Below, one piece after another: positions 21,801 through 33,552 of a stretch of 64,000 nucleotides of DNA (position 1 is its first letter; each line of letters begins with the position of its first letter). Location: the NCBI GenBank assembly GCA_023512835.1, contig CM042090.1, positions 23,588,148 to 23,652,147 of the forward strand, given 5' to 3'. The notes under the pieces are model-generated. The model did no database searches. It was not told the origin of the DNA and saw only the letters and a program-made list of their open reading frames with translations. The DNA is from Taxillus chinensis (Eukaryota; Streptophyta; Magnoliopsida; Santalales; Loranthaceae). The translations under genes were made by a program, and so were the position numbers.

Positions 21801-24800
21801 TTCTTGCATCGTTTCTTCTTCTTTTGTCATTCTGGTATATTTCTGTTCTGTTTAATTGATTCGGGAAATTTTATTTGGCAGTCTTGCCTTTATTTTTGTT
21901 TGCACGTGAAGTATGCTCTCTGCAACTTGTAATATTTTTTTTATATATAAAACAATATCTATTCGTAATAACAATTTTGTTTGGAATGCCCTTGAACTGT
22001 CAGCTACAGGCTTATGTATTTGGAAGCAATTATCCTAATTTGCTATGCTTTTGCTCTATTGAACATGATTGTGACTTTTGTCGTTCCTTCAAATATGATG
22101 CTGTGGAATGTGACACTTTGGTACAATTGGAATATTGCTAAGTTGGGCATGTCGCTCATAGCTTGTAATGGGGAAATACCAAGGATAGAGTCTGTTTATA
22201 AAAATTCATATTTCCTAAGGCTTGATTCCGTGTTTCTCTTTGGAAGGCTGCTAGCCGAAATAGAAACACGTCAATGCAGCTGTATTTCTCTCTGATAAAA
22301 CCAATGTTTGTGCATCCCTAATGCAGACGCTAAATTGGTTAAATATTACATTTTTTTCCTCTTTGGGTGGATATTGAATGTTTTCATTCTGTGTAGATCA
22401 CATAACAGGCTAGTTTGGTAGGCTTTTTCCATCAAATTAATGCTGTTTTTTGTTATGAGTCAGCCACTTATTACTAACAAGAGAAAGAAGAGGGCTATTA
22501 ATTATTAGATGATTTTGTTTTGCTGTTTAATTCCTGTTGTCTCATGGGTCTGAGATTTAAGGATAGGGTAGTTATTAAAGCATTATTGTCATCATGGGAG
22601 TAATGGAATAATGGGGAGGGTTAGTGAGATAATGGGTTTAGTGAGTTAGTGGCTTGTATACCTATTTATTTCTTTGTCACCATCCTTTATAATTCAAGTT
22701 TGAATTAATGAAATTAGTATGCATATGTATTTTCCTCTCACTAGATTCTGGTGTAGAGTAGTCTCCTATCAGTTTTATCCTCTTTTCTTTTGAAATTTAA
22801 TTAATTACCCAAAAAAATGGCTTTCCACCAAAGGGGAATCGTAGGGGTTTACCATAGACTTTGGTTGTGTATAGTCATGAATGGATAATGCCTTTTGCAA
22901 GATTGTCATAAATTCATAATATCCTTGATTTTGCGAAGTATAGAAGTATTAATTTTAGATATATGTATATATAGTGCAAAGACTGGGCAGAAATTTAGGG
23001 TGAATAGATCATATAGTAAATGGCTATGGTTAATGAATTTGTACTAGGTAAGTGTATTTGACTTTTATGGATCCTGGACCGTTAAATTTCTCATAACAAA
23101 TGTCTCTCTAACCATAGTTTTCCCAATTTCAGAGTTCTAGTTGTGCCCTTCAATATTCACCCTTCTCTGTCTGCAATTCTGTTACTTTGGTTGTCTCCAG
23201 CTGTTTCTCCGAGTAACATGCTTGGATCCCATGAGCATGTATGCATGAATTGCTACAGTCCTTTTCAGTTTGGAAATACACCGTACTTACTTTTCGTTTT
23301 GTATTGCATTTGTTTATCAACCCTTTTATTTTGAATGGTTCCACTTGAATGATGCGCTGAAATTATAACATTCATAATTCACTAAAATAGTGAATGATAT
23401 CTAGAATCCGGATACTGATACTGCATCTTCAATGTCTGAGTGTTCTGAAAAGAGAAGTTTATGATAAGCTGTGTCTGACATTAAGCTACAAATTTTATAT
23501 TTTATTTATTTTAGTGAATCTTCCTGATGCCAATAGAAAACAATATATTTGTCAAGTTGCTCTATTGTTATTTAACACCTAAGCCAGTGTCAAGTTATAC
23601 CCTACACTTCTCTGGGGAATGATTTTATAGGGTCGACCTTTGCCATCAGGCATATGATGAAGATGATGAAGACGAAGAATGTTCTCCTCGACAATCTCTG
23701 TTGGAAAAAACTTTGAACAGACCGAATCCAATAAATACAAATAGGCACAGAAAATGTTTCCCTTTCCGATTCATTCCCATTGGAAGCCGCCAAAGAACTG
23801 TACTTGTGGTATGACAACGTGAAACTTATACATTGAGAATTAGTACATATTTCTCTATATCTGTTGCCTATAGTTTTATTTATTTTCTTTTCCTAATTCT
23901 TATTCGATCACAATCCATGCTTCAAATTTTCCTAATTCACGGTACTTATTTCACCAGGTTATTGTGTCTGTCTTTCTCTTAATGATAGTATCCGCTGTGT
24001 TAATCTGGATTGGAACAGGAAATAATCTTATTGATTCATCTGTTGTGGCTCGGGTATGGTGTTAATATTTTCAGTTAATTTTACTAATGACTTGTTGCTA
24101 GCTAATCTGCTATGTTTTGGACGTGATTTTGAATAGTTTTATTCCTTGAATTGAATCTTGGATTCTTGATGTAGTGAAATGTTGTTTCATTATTTTGTTT
24201 AGTAAAATGGAAATGTAATTATTATATGAAATTGTTGTCAATACCCTGGCCCACAATTAAAGCTGAACATTTCATTTTTGGTGTCTCTTAACAAGATACA
24301 GTGTTTTTTATAATAGCCTGGCTTTTACTGATAAGTCATCATCATCGCTGACATTGAAGATTTCTGCAATTTATGAATTTAACCTGTAGACGTTAGAGAG
24401 ACGTTATGACCCTGGTGGTATGCTTGTATCTGTGGTGACTATAAAATTTTACACGTTTGAATTGCTTTAGAAGTGCTTTTATTGTAGGTAATGTTTTAAA
24501 CTACCTTTTTTTTTATTTCCTGAGACATTTGTTTTATAAAAATTGGTCAAGACGGCCATATTTAGATACTTAATTAAAAGAGTACTTGCTCATTTGTTAG
24601 TGAGAAGTTAAATATATAAATTTCATGACTGTAGTGTTGACAATACCTAGTTTTGTTTATAATGGATACTATCATCTTGCAGGTATATGTCGATTTTTCT
24701 GCTGTAGCATTGATTTTCTTAGGAGGAGCATTAGCATGTTATGGTGAGGATATCTCCTGTTAGCATAACTGTAACTTTACTGACATTTTTTGTTTTGAAG

Positions 24801-27511
24801 TAATGACATTTCCCCTTTGATTTTTGTATTTTTAAAGAGAGAAAATATTAATGAGTACGTAATTGAGTTATGCTCTTACAACAAAATATGTAAGCCCTAA
24901 TAAATAGATAACTAACGTATATAGGAAAATATTATAGCAAATATCGTTGAAGCTGAAGCATTTATCGTGTGCTTTAGATTGTTGCAAATTATATTCCATT
25001 TCACATTAAAGGTTAAACTAGAGTTTCATGAATTTATTTCTCACACAAACACGAAGATAAATGATTCTGTTTTTATGTCTCTCCTTGCAACACTGTTGGA
25101 AATTGTCACTACTTTTACAAAGAAACCACCAGCACAGGTTCATCACATCATAACATAAGTAAATTCAATGGATGCAGCAACAATTAGGTTTAACACGGTG
25201 CCTCAATGGGGACGAACTCCATGGACAAATAAATGACAAGACCAATGATAAAGAGATGAGATGACCAGCACCACATGTCATCACTCATTTTCAATTGACA
25301 ACGTACATGCTGGACTAGAATCTAGATTGGATACTAATGAACTTTGTACTTGCCAAAAAATAGTACGGATTCTGTTTGTTAGACGGAACTTTAATGTTGG
25401 ACATGCTGTGTCAGGTACACACCACATGATCAGATGTTCTAAACTAAATATATAGAACATGTTGTAATTTGGTACTTGAATATATAAATCCATCAACATG
25501 TGTCTTAGTAAAATTGTTGGGGCAGGATTTTGATTGTTGCCATCATATAGTTTTGCACTGGAGCTGTTGATTGATAGACTATGTGCTACTATTACTCGCT
25601 GGTTAAAATGTTATCCGTGTCTTATGTGTAAAGTTACTAGAATATCATTATTTTATGATTTTTCTTTCTTTGAACATTTTATTGTTTCATTATAAATGCA
25701 ATTTAATTTCAGGACTCCTATTATTCCTCAAAATGAGAAGAGTAAGATCTGAGAGGGCTTCATCTGAAATGTGGAAGGTACACGTTTAAAACTTTGAATC
25801 CTTTGAACAAAAATATGAAAATTGGGAATTCCACTACATTACGAATTTAGGAGGATATTGTATTCACGTTGAGGCTTATTTTGATGTGTCACAAAATATT
25901 CCCAATTTCCATTTGCTCTAATTTGATTATTTCTTTTATGTGTAATCTTTGAACTAATCTAGGAATTGTGTGCAGGTTGCAGGTCTAGCAGCTGTTTCTG
26001 TTATTTGTTTTACATCAAGTTCTTTTATAGCACTATTTACTGATGTTCCAGTATGCACTTCGCCCGATCCTTAATCATTTTTTTTATTCGCAACTTATGT
26101 TAGATAGTTCTTTTTTTCTCAGACTGATTATTATGCTTGCAGCTTCTTTACTATTGGCATCAACAGAAATTTAATGGTGCTTATGCTTCCATTCTAGTGG
26201 GTTTATATTATTTTATAGGTATACAGTATGATTTACCTGTTCTTTTTTCCCCTATGTTATATCATGTTTACCTTGATAATAATATTACAAGAATCGTTAC
26301 ATGCTTTTTTTCATTTACATTAATTTGTGTTAATTTGCCTGGTTCAACATAAATAGGACATGCTTCTTTTTCATTTATAACATACACTCAACAATGTAGG
26401 AAGGGAAATGTTAAAAACAGCTTTCACTATTATGTCCACTTTCTCCTTATGGAGTGTCCGTGCGCTACAGACCCTTCGGTGCTTCTGATCCTTCATTCTA
26501 TTGTCTATCAAAAGATGAATCTCACACTGTAACAATGAAAAGAAGCACTACTGTTGGCTTGATGTAAGCTCTCTAGTAGGAAGGCAGGGTCTGATGAAAG
26601 ATTAGAGCCAATTTCCATACAACCTCAACACAACCCCAATAGCAGCACGTGGTCATTGTTAAACTGATGACAGGGCAACAGGCGTCACACAAAAATTGAA
26701 GGCATCCCCTTAAACAATTAAAAAGAAAAAGACTGGGGAAATCCATGGCTTACAAAATTCACGTAAGATAGTTTGATGATCTTCATGGAGCACATTTCAA
26801 GGTTCTTTCATAATTTTTACTCTTTGAATTAAAAAAAGGGGAATTTGGGTATTACTTCATGTTTCTATCAAAATTAAAGCAAGAGTTTTCGTAAATAATA
26901 TCATTGACAACAGAAGCAAGATTCTTCTGAATGTTGGAATAAGATATTGGTTTTAGAGAGATGCGCCCAATGTTTGTTATTGTGCTTTTGGAAGGAAAGG
27001 ACCAATATAACTTTTGACGATGTAGTGGTTCCTAATCCTGAGTCGCATGCAAGACTAACTTTTGTCTTTACCATTCTAGGGACCACCCCCTCTAATCGAA
27101 TGAGTTTGGTTTTTGTAGTATTTTGTAAGAGCCTTATATTAGAGTGATCTCTTTTGTGCCTTTTGCTTTGCTTGATTGCAATTGCTTCTACCTACTTTTT
27201 GTTGAATAAAAGTGCAGGTGTGGTGGGAACTGATCGCTTTTTTTTTTTTTGAAATAAATATGTCATTGAATTTATGCCCCTTTATAAATTTTGCAGTGGC
27301 ACGGTACCAGAAAAGTAACGAAGCGTATTTGTTGACATTGTTTTCTCAGGTTCATCAGTTCCCTCGGCCTTTGTGTTATGGGTAATGAGAGAGCTGCCGG
27401 CCTCTACTTCTTCTACTAACATAGAAGAAACAAGGATAATTACTTTTGTACACGATAGTTCTGTAGCAATTCAGCGACCTCAGAGCTGGACTACAGGGTT
27501 GCAGAATCAGG

Positions 27512-27563
<52 letters not shown>

Positions 27564-28277
27564 GTTGGCCGATGCAATACTTATGCTAATGACCTTACCA
27601 ACAGTTGTTAGAGTTAGCTGACCTTAAAATTGTATACGTAAAAAACACATTCTAACAATTGATGTTATACTCTACTTTTGAGTTTCTTCTCCTATGCAAA
27701 GGAATATTTTTATATAAATGTAGGAAGTAAAAACAATGTAACCTTGAAATTTTATAGGGTATTCAACTTATATTATCAATGTAAATGTTATATTGTGGTC
27801 AAAGTTTGTCTGCTTAAAATTTGACCCAGTAAATTGAAGACTGCATTTTTTAACTTTCTGAATTCTAGTTGGCTTTCATAGTTTTTCAATTGAAGCATTT
27901 GGAATGGTCTAATTTGAAGTCCATTGGGCTCAATTTTATGTTGCTCAAAATCACATTAACATTAACCTATGTATAAAAAGAAAGAGAAAAAAAAATGCAG
28001 AGATAGAGAAAAGGTGGATTTGTTATTCTTACAGCATTTTCTCAGAGTATTTGGTAGCCCGTACTACGATTTGGGTTGCCGATTTTTTTTGAATGGTGAA
28101 ATGTTCACCTGGTTGAAGCAACAATTCAAAGTTATTTTTTATTTAAAACTTTAAACATGCCCAGAAAGGACAAATCAATTGTAGGCATATTTTTTTTTGT
28201 TACAGGATGTTTTCAATGACCAACAGTGACAACCAATTTGTAACTAAGTGCAGATATCAAGAGTAAGTCCAATATAG
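18821..28277 (+). CDS. Multi-pass membrane protein, THH1/TOM1-like group
   Basis: Thirteen exons assembled by splice sites and phase: 18821-18925, 19816-19866, 20426-20459, 21610-21696, 21783-21834, 23631-23808, 23958-24053, 24683-24743, 25713-25777, 25976-26050, 26143-26218, 27350-27510, 28254-28277; 1065 nt, 354 aa. Every junction is GT-AG and all phases agree. The protein begins MLESSDGSCFPKPLLAVNVC and has about seven hydrophobic segments. Recognisable family motifs are SWTRQK-VFHLLIGSSNMG, ACPEVLFLASFLLLLSFWVD and LCHQAYDEDDEDEE, an acidic loop near residues 115-125, then a C-terminus ending ISRVSPI. It resembles uncharacterised Arabidopsis transmembrane proteins that I place near the THH1/TOM1/TOM3 group; that placement is from memory and moderate in certainty. 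The biochemical role is unknown. The short last exon (8 codons) is supported by family ending and an exact acceptor. Confidence 0.85.
27517..27561 (+). repeat. (CT)n microsatellite beside a splice donor
   Basis: About 45 bp of CT directly after the exon 12 donor of the membrane protein gene (exon ends 27510). Confidence 0.95.
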
Positions 28278-28852
28278 TTGTGGAATTCTTGGATGCTTTT
28301 CCTCTTCTGCCAAATTACCAGAAGGTTGCCCGAATATGAGCTCTGGTGCATTACATCCTTGGCATGGCACTTGGGTACTTTTGTCAGTAATGTCATCATT
28401 GCCAACAGCCATGTTTGTTGACGCGTTAGGCGCTGTAAATAGCTGATTTTTTCCCTTTTATTTGAGGAATTTCCAATCTTGTATATGATTATACATGTAA
28501 CCACTTCTATGTATCAATGCCTTCTGGAGCTTCACTTTTTTTTTTGAATGCATTTATCTATTTTCCCCCTTTTTCTTTCTTGACATTTCTTGGTATCGAT
28601 TTCCTGGTCTTTTCCAGTCAAGGACAAAAGTTGCTCTCATGTGCAGCACTGTCCCTCCTCTCATCCCCATGTGCTATTCCCAATTATGCACGATCAGAGA
28701 AGCGGGCATTTGATGATTTACATTAAATTACCGGAGTTGAAGTTTAAGTTGGTACATAGTTTCCACTAAAATTTTTTATAGCTTTGAACATCAAGCAATA
28801 TGTCATGAAAAGAAGCATAAAACTATGTTTGGTAGTTGTTTTCGGTCAAGGA

Positions 28853-29143
28853 CAAGGCTATGTTTGGTAGTTAATTTTAAAATTTATTATTTATATTTAA
28901 ATTCAGAAAATATCATAAAATTATTGTTTGGAGGGTATTTTTATTTTTTCTTTTGAAAAGAAATGATACTCAAATATACGAAACTGCAAGTATATTTTGT
29001 TGCTTTCCTTTGATGTTTTTTTTCTTCTCAGATAGTGTCCTCTCCAACTACATTCTAACTGAAAATTATTTTTAAATATAATTTTTAAAAATATTTGTTT
29101 AAACAGAAAATTAAAAATAATACTAAATATATCCTTGCCTTGC
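28853..29143. mobile_element. Probable MITE
   Basis: The left end aaggctatgtttggtag near 28853 is mirrored at the right end: the reverse complement of 29105-29143 reads aaggatatatttagtat. The elements between are AT-rich without coding. Target site duplication is not clear. Confidence 0.45.
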
Positions 29144-30234
29144 CTTGTATAATAAGAATATTTTTAATACTAATTTTTTAACTTGCACAGTAATATTTAA
29201 ATTATCTTTATTTAAAAAATAATTTTCCCCAGTCCATTGGCACCACCACCCCCTTCTTCACTGCCATGTTTGCATCCTTATCACTGACTCTAACAAGGCC
29301 CTCAAGAGCCTTTGCGTGTCGATCAAGTTTTAGCAAACCTATGATAGGCGGCGGGGATGGGGGAGCCGATGTGCCGAGAGAGAGCACCTGGGATGGAGGA
29401 GCAGGGATGGGGGAGTAGCTCTGCGCCAATCAAAAGAAGAGGGAGGCCACCTGGGATGGGGCAGCAGAGATGGAGGGGCCTGAGATGAGGCGGCAGCAAA
29501 GAAAGGCAGAACGGAAGATGAAAGCAAACAGAGATAGAAAAAAAAATCTTTAGAAAATAATAAAATAATATATAAATAATAAATAATAAATTTTCATTTG
29601 TAAAAAATTATTATAATAAATTTTACCTTATAATGAATAATAACCACGTAAAAGCCTATTAAAACATAAAGTCAAAGTTGTACGGAATTCATGTATCTCA
29701 TGTTTTAGAAAGAGGCTGCAACAACACACTGAAACTCGAAACTCAACGGTGTATCCAAAGAGATATTTTAGGATGGATAACTATTATATCATTAAATAAT
29801 AATGTGACTCGAGCCTCTATTAAGATAGCGATAGTACATAGAAGGAAAAGCAAGGGGAGGGTGGGGAGAGCAGGAAATTGGTAAAAAAAATAAAATAAAA
29901 TAAAAAATAAAAAAATTCAATTGGTTAGTAAAAGGTGGCTGGGAAATGACCAAATTTTGTCCTCCAGCTTATTTTACCTCCTTCGGTGTTGTTGCAATGT
30001 AATTTCACTTTTTTGTATTTATAGTATAATCATTTCTTTATTTTGGTAAGAGGATTGACAGCGGCATCATCGACCATCAAATATTTGATGAATGAAAAAA
30101 ATAAAAAATAAAAATTGCGGTATTGGTATCATCAATATGTAAATTTGTAACTTTGAGTTACAATAATATTATGTTCCTCATCAAATTTGGTGAGGTCCTA
30201 TAGCGTCATCAAAACCTCGCGTGTGCGTGAAATG

Positions 30235-30620
30235 TTGGATGGATGGATCGTCGCCGGGGTGAGAAGGGAGACAAAGCTGGGATGAGGTGGTGAGAGTTGA
30301 TGTCGTTGGGGGGAGGAGGGATGGGTTGACGTTGGGAAGGGGGTGGGGGATGGGTGCCAAACCGAGGTGGGGGTTGGGGGTGGTGGGCGGCTAGATCTCC
30401 ATCAGGGGGTGGGCGCTGGATGGCGGGGGGGGGGGGCGGCATGGTGGGAGACAAGAGATGAGGGGGAGGGGGAGGGGGGAGAAGCTAGGGTGGGGTGGCG
30501 GGTGGGTCAATGTCGGGGGGGGTGGTGGGGGTTGACGTCACACCGGGAGAGGAGGGATTAGTCGATGCATTGTCGGGCGGGAGAGATAAGTCTCACTAGT
30601 TGGGGGCATGGTGAAAGAGA
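30235..30620 (+). other. G-rich tract with many G-runs
   Basis: The plus strand is dominated by GGG to GGGGGGGGG runs separated by short loops (for example around 30300-30400 and 30425-30485), suggesting G-quadruplex potential. Translation of the minus strand gives proline-rich low complexity without family resemblance, so I do not call a gene. Confidence 0.7.
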
Positions 30621-31613
30621 CGAGATGTGGCTGATGGTAGAGGATGAATCTTATCATTTTGATGAAGCCGATTCATTTATTTTTTAAAAATTCATTAAAT
30701 TTGGCATGGGCTTAATGAATCTTTCATCCTCACTACTTTTTCTCAAGGTACCAAATGAATGAGTCATAATTATGATTTATAATTTAATTTTTAATTCATG
30801 TTATAGTTTTAAAACTATTATAAAATTTTAAATTTATACACTTTCCTTTTTCATGTTATTAAAAAACAATTATAAGCTCTATATTTTCAAAAGTCACATA
30901 ACGTATAATAACTTTATTTCATAAGCCTAAACTGATTCATTTTTCTACCATAAGTGTATATGATTATTAGTCATAAGAACCAAGGGCTCTTGGGGGTTAT
31001 GGAAAAAGCCTCGCCGACTTTGACTGCAAGGCCGTCGCTAAGTTCAAACGCATCATTTGTATTAAGTAAAAAATATATAATATATTTTAAACTTATAGTC
31101 AATATAAATTAATTTAAATTATACGTAAAATTAAATTTATAAATTAAACTAACGACTTGTATGCTCATTTCACGCTCAACTTAATTATATAAGTGGCTAT
31201 ATAAGTTCAACTTGAACTCGAATTATTTACATGTCTTCATTTAATATATAAATAACTTTTTTTTCAAATAATTTCATATCTTTTAAATTTAATAATTTCA
31301 TATTTTTAATGGAAGTTGTTTTTTAATCTTTACCTTACTTCTTTTCCGTTGTTTTGTATCAATTTCTCCACCCTCAATGCATCCAAAATAACATTCGACA
31401 AATCCAAATAAAAAATTACCAATTTTGTTATGAAGCTAAACTCAACTCAATCTGGAAGAGTTATCGTACTTTTATTTTATAGAATTTTAAAGACTAAATT
31501 GCCGTATTATAATAATCTTGTTATGGCCTAAGCTATTAATAACTATGTGCACCTCTCCCAGCCCTCTATAAAAGGACTACTTAAGCCACCATCTCCAATC
31601 ACTTGCGCCAATC

Positions 31614-31820
31614 ATGGTTTATACTTCGGAGATGGCAGATCAACAGTCAAAGGTCATTGTCCGAGGGTATTCACCGAAGAGACCATCGTTGATCCTTGCA
31701 GTAGCTGTCATCATTGCAGACCTGGTCACAGGTGGCTATGGGGGAGGAAAGAAGGCTACTGATGATATGCTCGCTTGCCTGAGGGCTTACCAATTACGAG
31801 TGAGCAGCGTAGATCCATAG
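31614..31820 (+). CDS. Short ORF behind a TATA box, unknown
   Basis: A 68-aa frame (a second ATG at codon 7 gives MADQQSKVIVRGYSPKRP), with a hydrophobic stretch SLILAVAVIIADLVTGGYG near residues 25-43. A good TATA box (ctataaaag, about 31565-31573) lies about 45 bp upstream of the ATG. A possible splice donor (gtgagc at 31800) lies inside the frame, so this could be a first exon or a remnant. I do not recognise the protein. Confidence 0.3.
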   Translation: MVYTSEMADQQSKVIVRGYSPKRPSLILAVAVIIADLVTGGYGGGKKATDDMLACLRAYQLRVSSVDP

Positions 31821-32548
31821 CCATTGCAGGGGGGGGCCTCTGGTGGTCACAAGAGAACAGTGGCGCTGGGGTGCAGGAGCGTTGTTGTCAATCATCAAGA
31901 AAGCAGTGACTTTGCCTAAGCGGTGCTTTGGACGCTTTTCCTGGCAAAGCGCCTCACTTCCTTCCGAAGTGCGGATTTGCTTTGGAAGTAAGCACCAACC
32001 TTCTTTTTTAAACAAAAGTGAAAAATCAGCAAAATAGTGTAGATAATAAGTTACATCACCAAGGTACTGGCATCCACTAAAAAAGGGGCAATGGTAGTTA
32101 TTCCACGATAAAACATAAGAGGAAACAATGTCAGCTAAAGGGTACAGCAAGTAGAACTCGGTTTCCAAGCGTAGAGTATCTCATCGTACACATTTTATTA
32201 CTGGAATTCAAACGCGACCACAAAGAAAAAACAACTAAATAAAACAAACAGCTGCAACAAAATTTATCAACTGTTCATGTTTACAGATACTCCTCCCCCA
32301 TAAAGCACCTTCGATCCTCCCCTTCATCAGGAAGAACATGCAGAGATTACGTTAGTCTTCCTCGAGAAGTGGCAGGAGCTAACAATTAGATTTTCTTATT
32401 CGGAGGCGAGTTATGAAAGGACTCATCAATGACCAATGTACTAAAAATAGCAACCAGCTGTGTGTGTGAGAGAGAGAGATATTCATACCATAATTATACA
32501 TAGAGCAGCATAGAATTTCACATCTTTATTTCAAATTCTTATCTCACA

Positions 32549-33271
32549 TCAACATTCCAAATCCTCCATTCCATGATTCTGTACCTCCACCTTGAGTGTC
32601 TTGAGGTACTTGACGGCTTCGTCTAGGACAGTGACGGTATTCATTTCGTTGCCTCCAGGTACAATTCCTTGCAGTACCTTGACCATTTTCTTTAATTTTT
32701 GTCGTGTTCTGTCACTGCTACAGCTGCCTTCACTAGAAGCAGATATCATTGCGTAAGATGAATGCCTATTCTTTCTTGGCTTTGAGCTAGCAGTTGAACA
32801 CAAGTCAGGGGAGGTAGCCCCACAATTTCTCTGAGTGTGGGCGGTGCTAACTTCCTCCCCATCATCATCAACATCATCATACTCTTCCTCATCAAAGCTC
32901 AGCAAAGCATCAATGTCTTCTGAATCCTCCATCAAAGGGGAGGATTTTTCTAGTTCCTCATTATTTTTGTTGTTTCTCTCATAACTGTGTGGAATAGGCA
33001 TTGGGTGGATATCAAAGCCAGGATAATTGATTTGGTGGGAAATGGCAGGGTTGAACATAATCTGGCTTCTGTTATCAGTCTGGTCAAAGATGATGAAATT
33101 TTTCGGGCAAACCTCATTAGGTTGAAATTCCATACCATGAAAGGAGCTCAACAGCTTTGTACTGGGAGGTAAAACCACAGAGGGACGGCCATTATGGATG
33201 TAAACATTACCCACCTGACTAGTATGAGGTAGAGTGGCCTTCTTGGGATGAAATTGTTGGCCACCCTGCAT
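32549..33271 (-). CDS. bHLH144: bHLH transcription factor, bHLH144-like (SAC51 family)
   Basis: 240 aa in one exon, starting MQGGQQFHPKKA at 33271. Conserved N-terminal block includes MEFQPNEVCPKNFIIFDQTD and SQIMFNPAI near residues 47-75; an acidic stretch (EEEYDDVDDDGEE) lies near 130. The C-terminal helix-loop-helix (about 190-235: RQKLKKMVKVLQGIVPGG, then TVLDEAVKYLKTLKVEV) has an atypical basic region, as in SAC51/SACL proteins that are thought not to bind E-boxes on their own. In Arabidopsis this family controls xylem differentiation and stem growth downstream of thermospermine, with translation governed by a conserved uORF. That uORF is present here (separate entry). An apparently intact gene. 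Confidence 0.9.
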   Translation of the reverse strand: MQGGQQFHPKKATLPHTSQVGNVYIHNGRPSVVLPPSTKLLSSFHGMEFQPNEVCPKNFIIFDQTDNRSQIMFNPAISHQINYPGFDIHPMPIPHSYERNNKNNEELEKSSPLMEDSEDIDALLSFDEEEYDDVDDDGEEVSTAHTQRNCGATSPDLCSTASSKPRKNRHSSYAMISASSEGSCSSDRTRQKLKKMVKVLQGIVPGGNEMNTVTVLDEAVKYLKTLKVEVQNHGMEDLEC

Positions 33272-33552
33272 TGATACTGCTACACAGGTATCAGGTTCAG
33301 ATTCTAATTTGAATACTTCGAAAAGGACAATTTTTTGGGTTTTCCAAGTGGATCAAGGTTCCTACTGCGATTAGAAGTCTAAATAGCATACTAGTTTCAT
33401 TGCCATTGCATCCTAAAAAAACTATCTATTCAAAGTTAAACCACCACTGCAATCAAGTCTTCATAAAGTTACGGCCTTCTACAGATGAAAGCAAGCAACA
33501 AGAAAGTAAACGGTCCTCAATCCCCGCAGCACCGTAATATTAGAGTATTATA

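Larger units (their letters stand above)
28460..31546. other. Intergenic region with repeats and a G-rich island
   Basis: After the 3' UTR of the membrane protein gene there is no convincing gene. It contains a probable MITE (28853-29143), a GC-rich low-complexity patch (29220-29530) and a G-rich tract (30235-30620). Confidence 0.55.

Noticed and set aside
29208..29527. Proline/serine-rich minus-strand ORFs
   Set aside because: Low-complexity translation of a GC-rich repeat patch, with no start context or family match.
31794..32168. 124-aa minus-strand ORF downstream of bHLH144
   Set aside because: No family recognised; part looks like repetitive DNA (words around gcgcttt/ccaaagc), and it would overlap the bHLH144 3' UTR.
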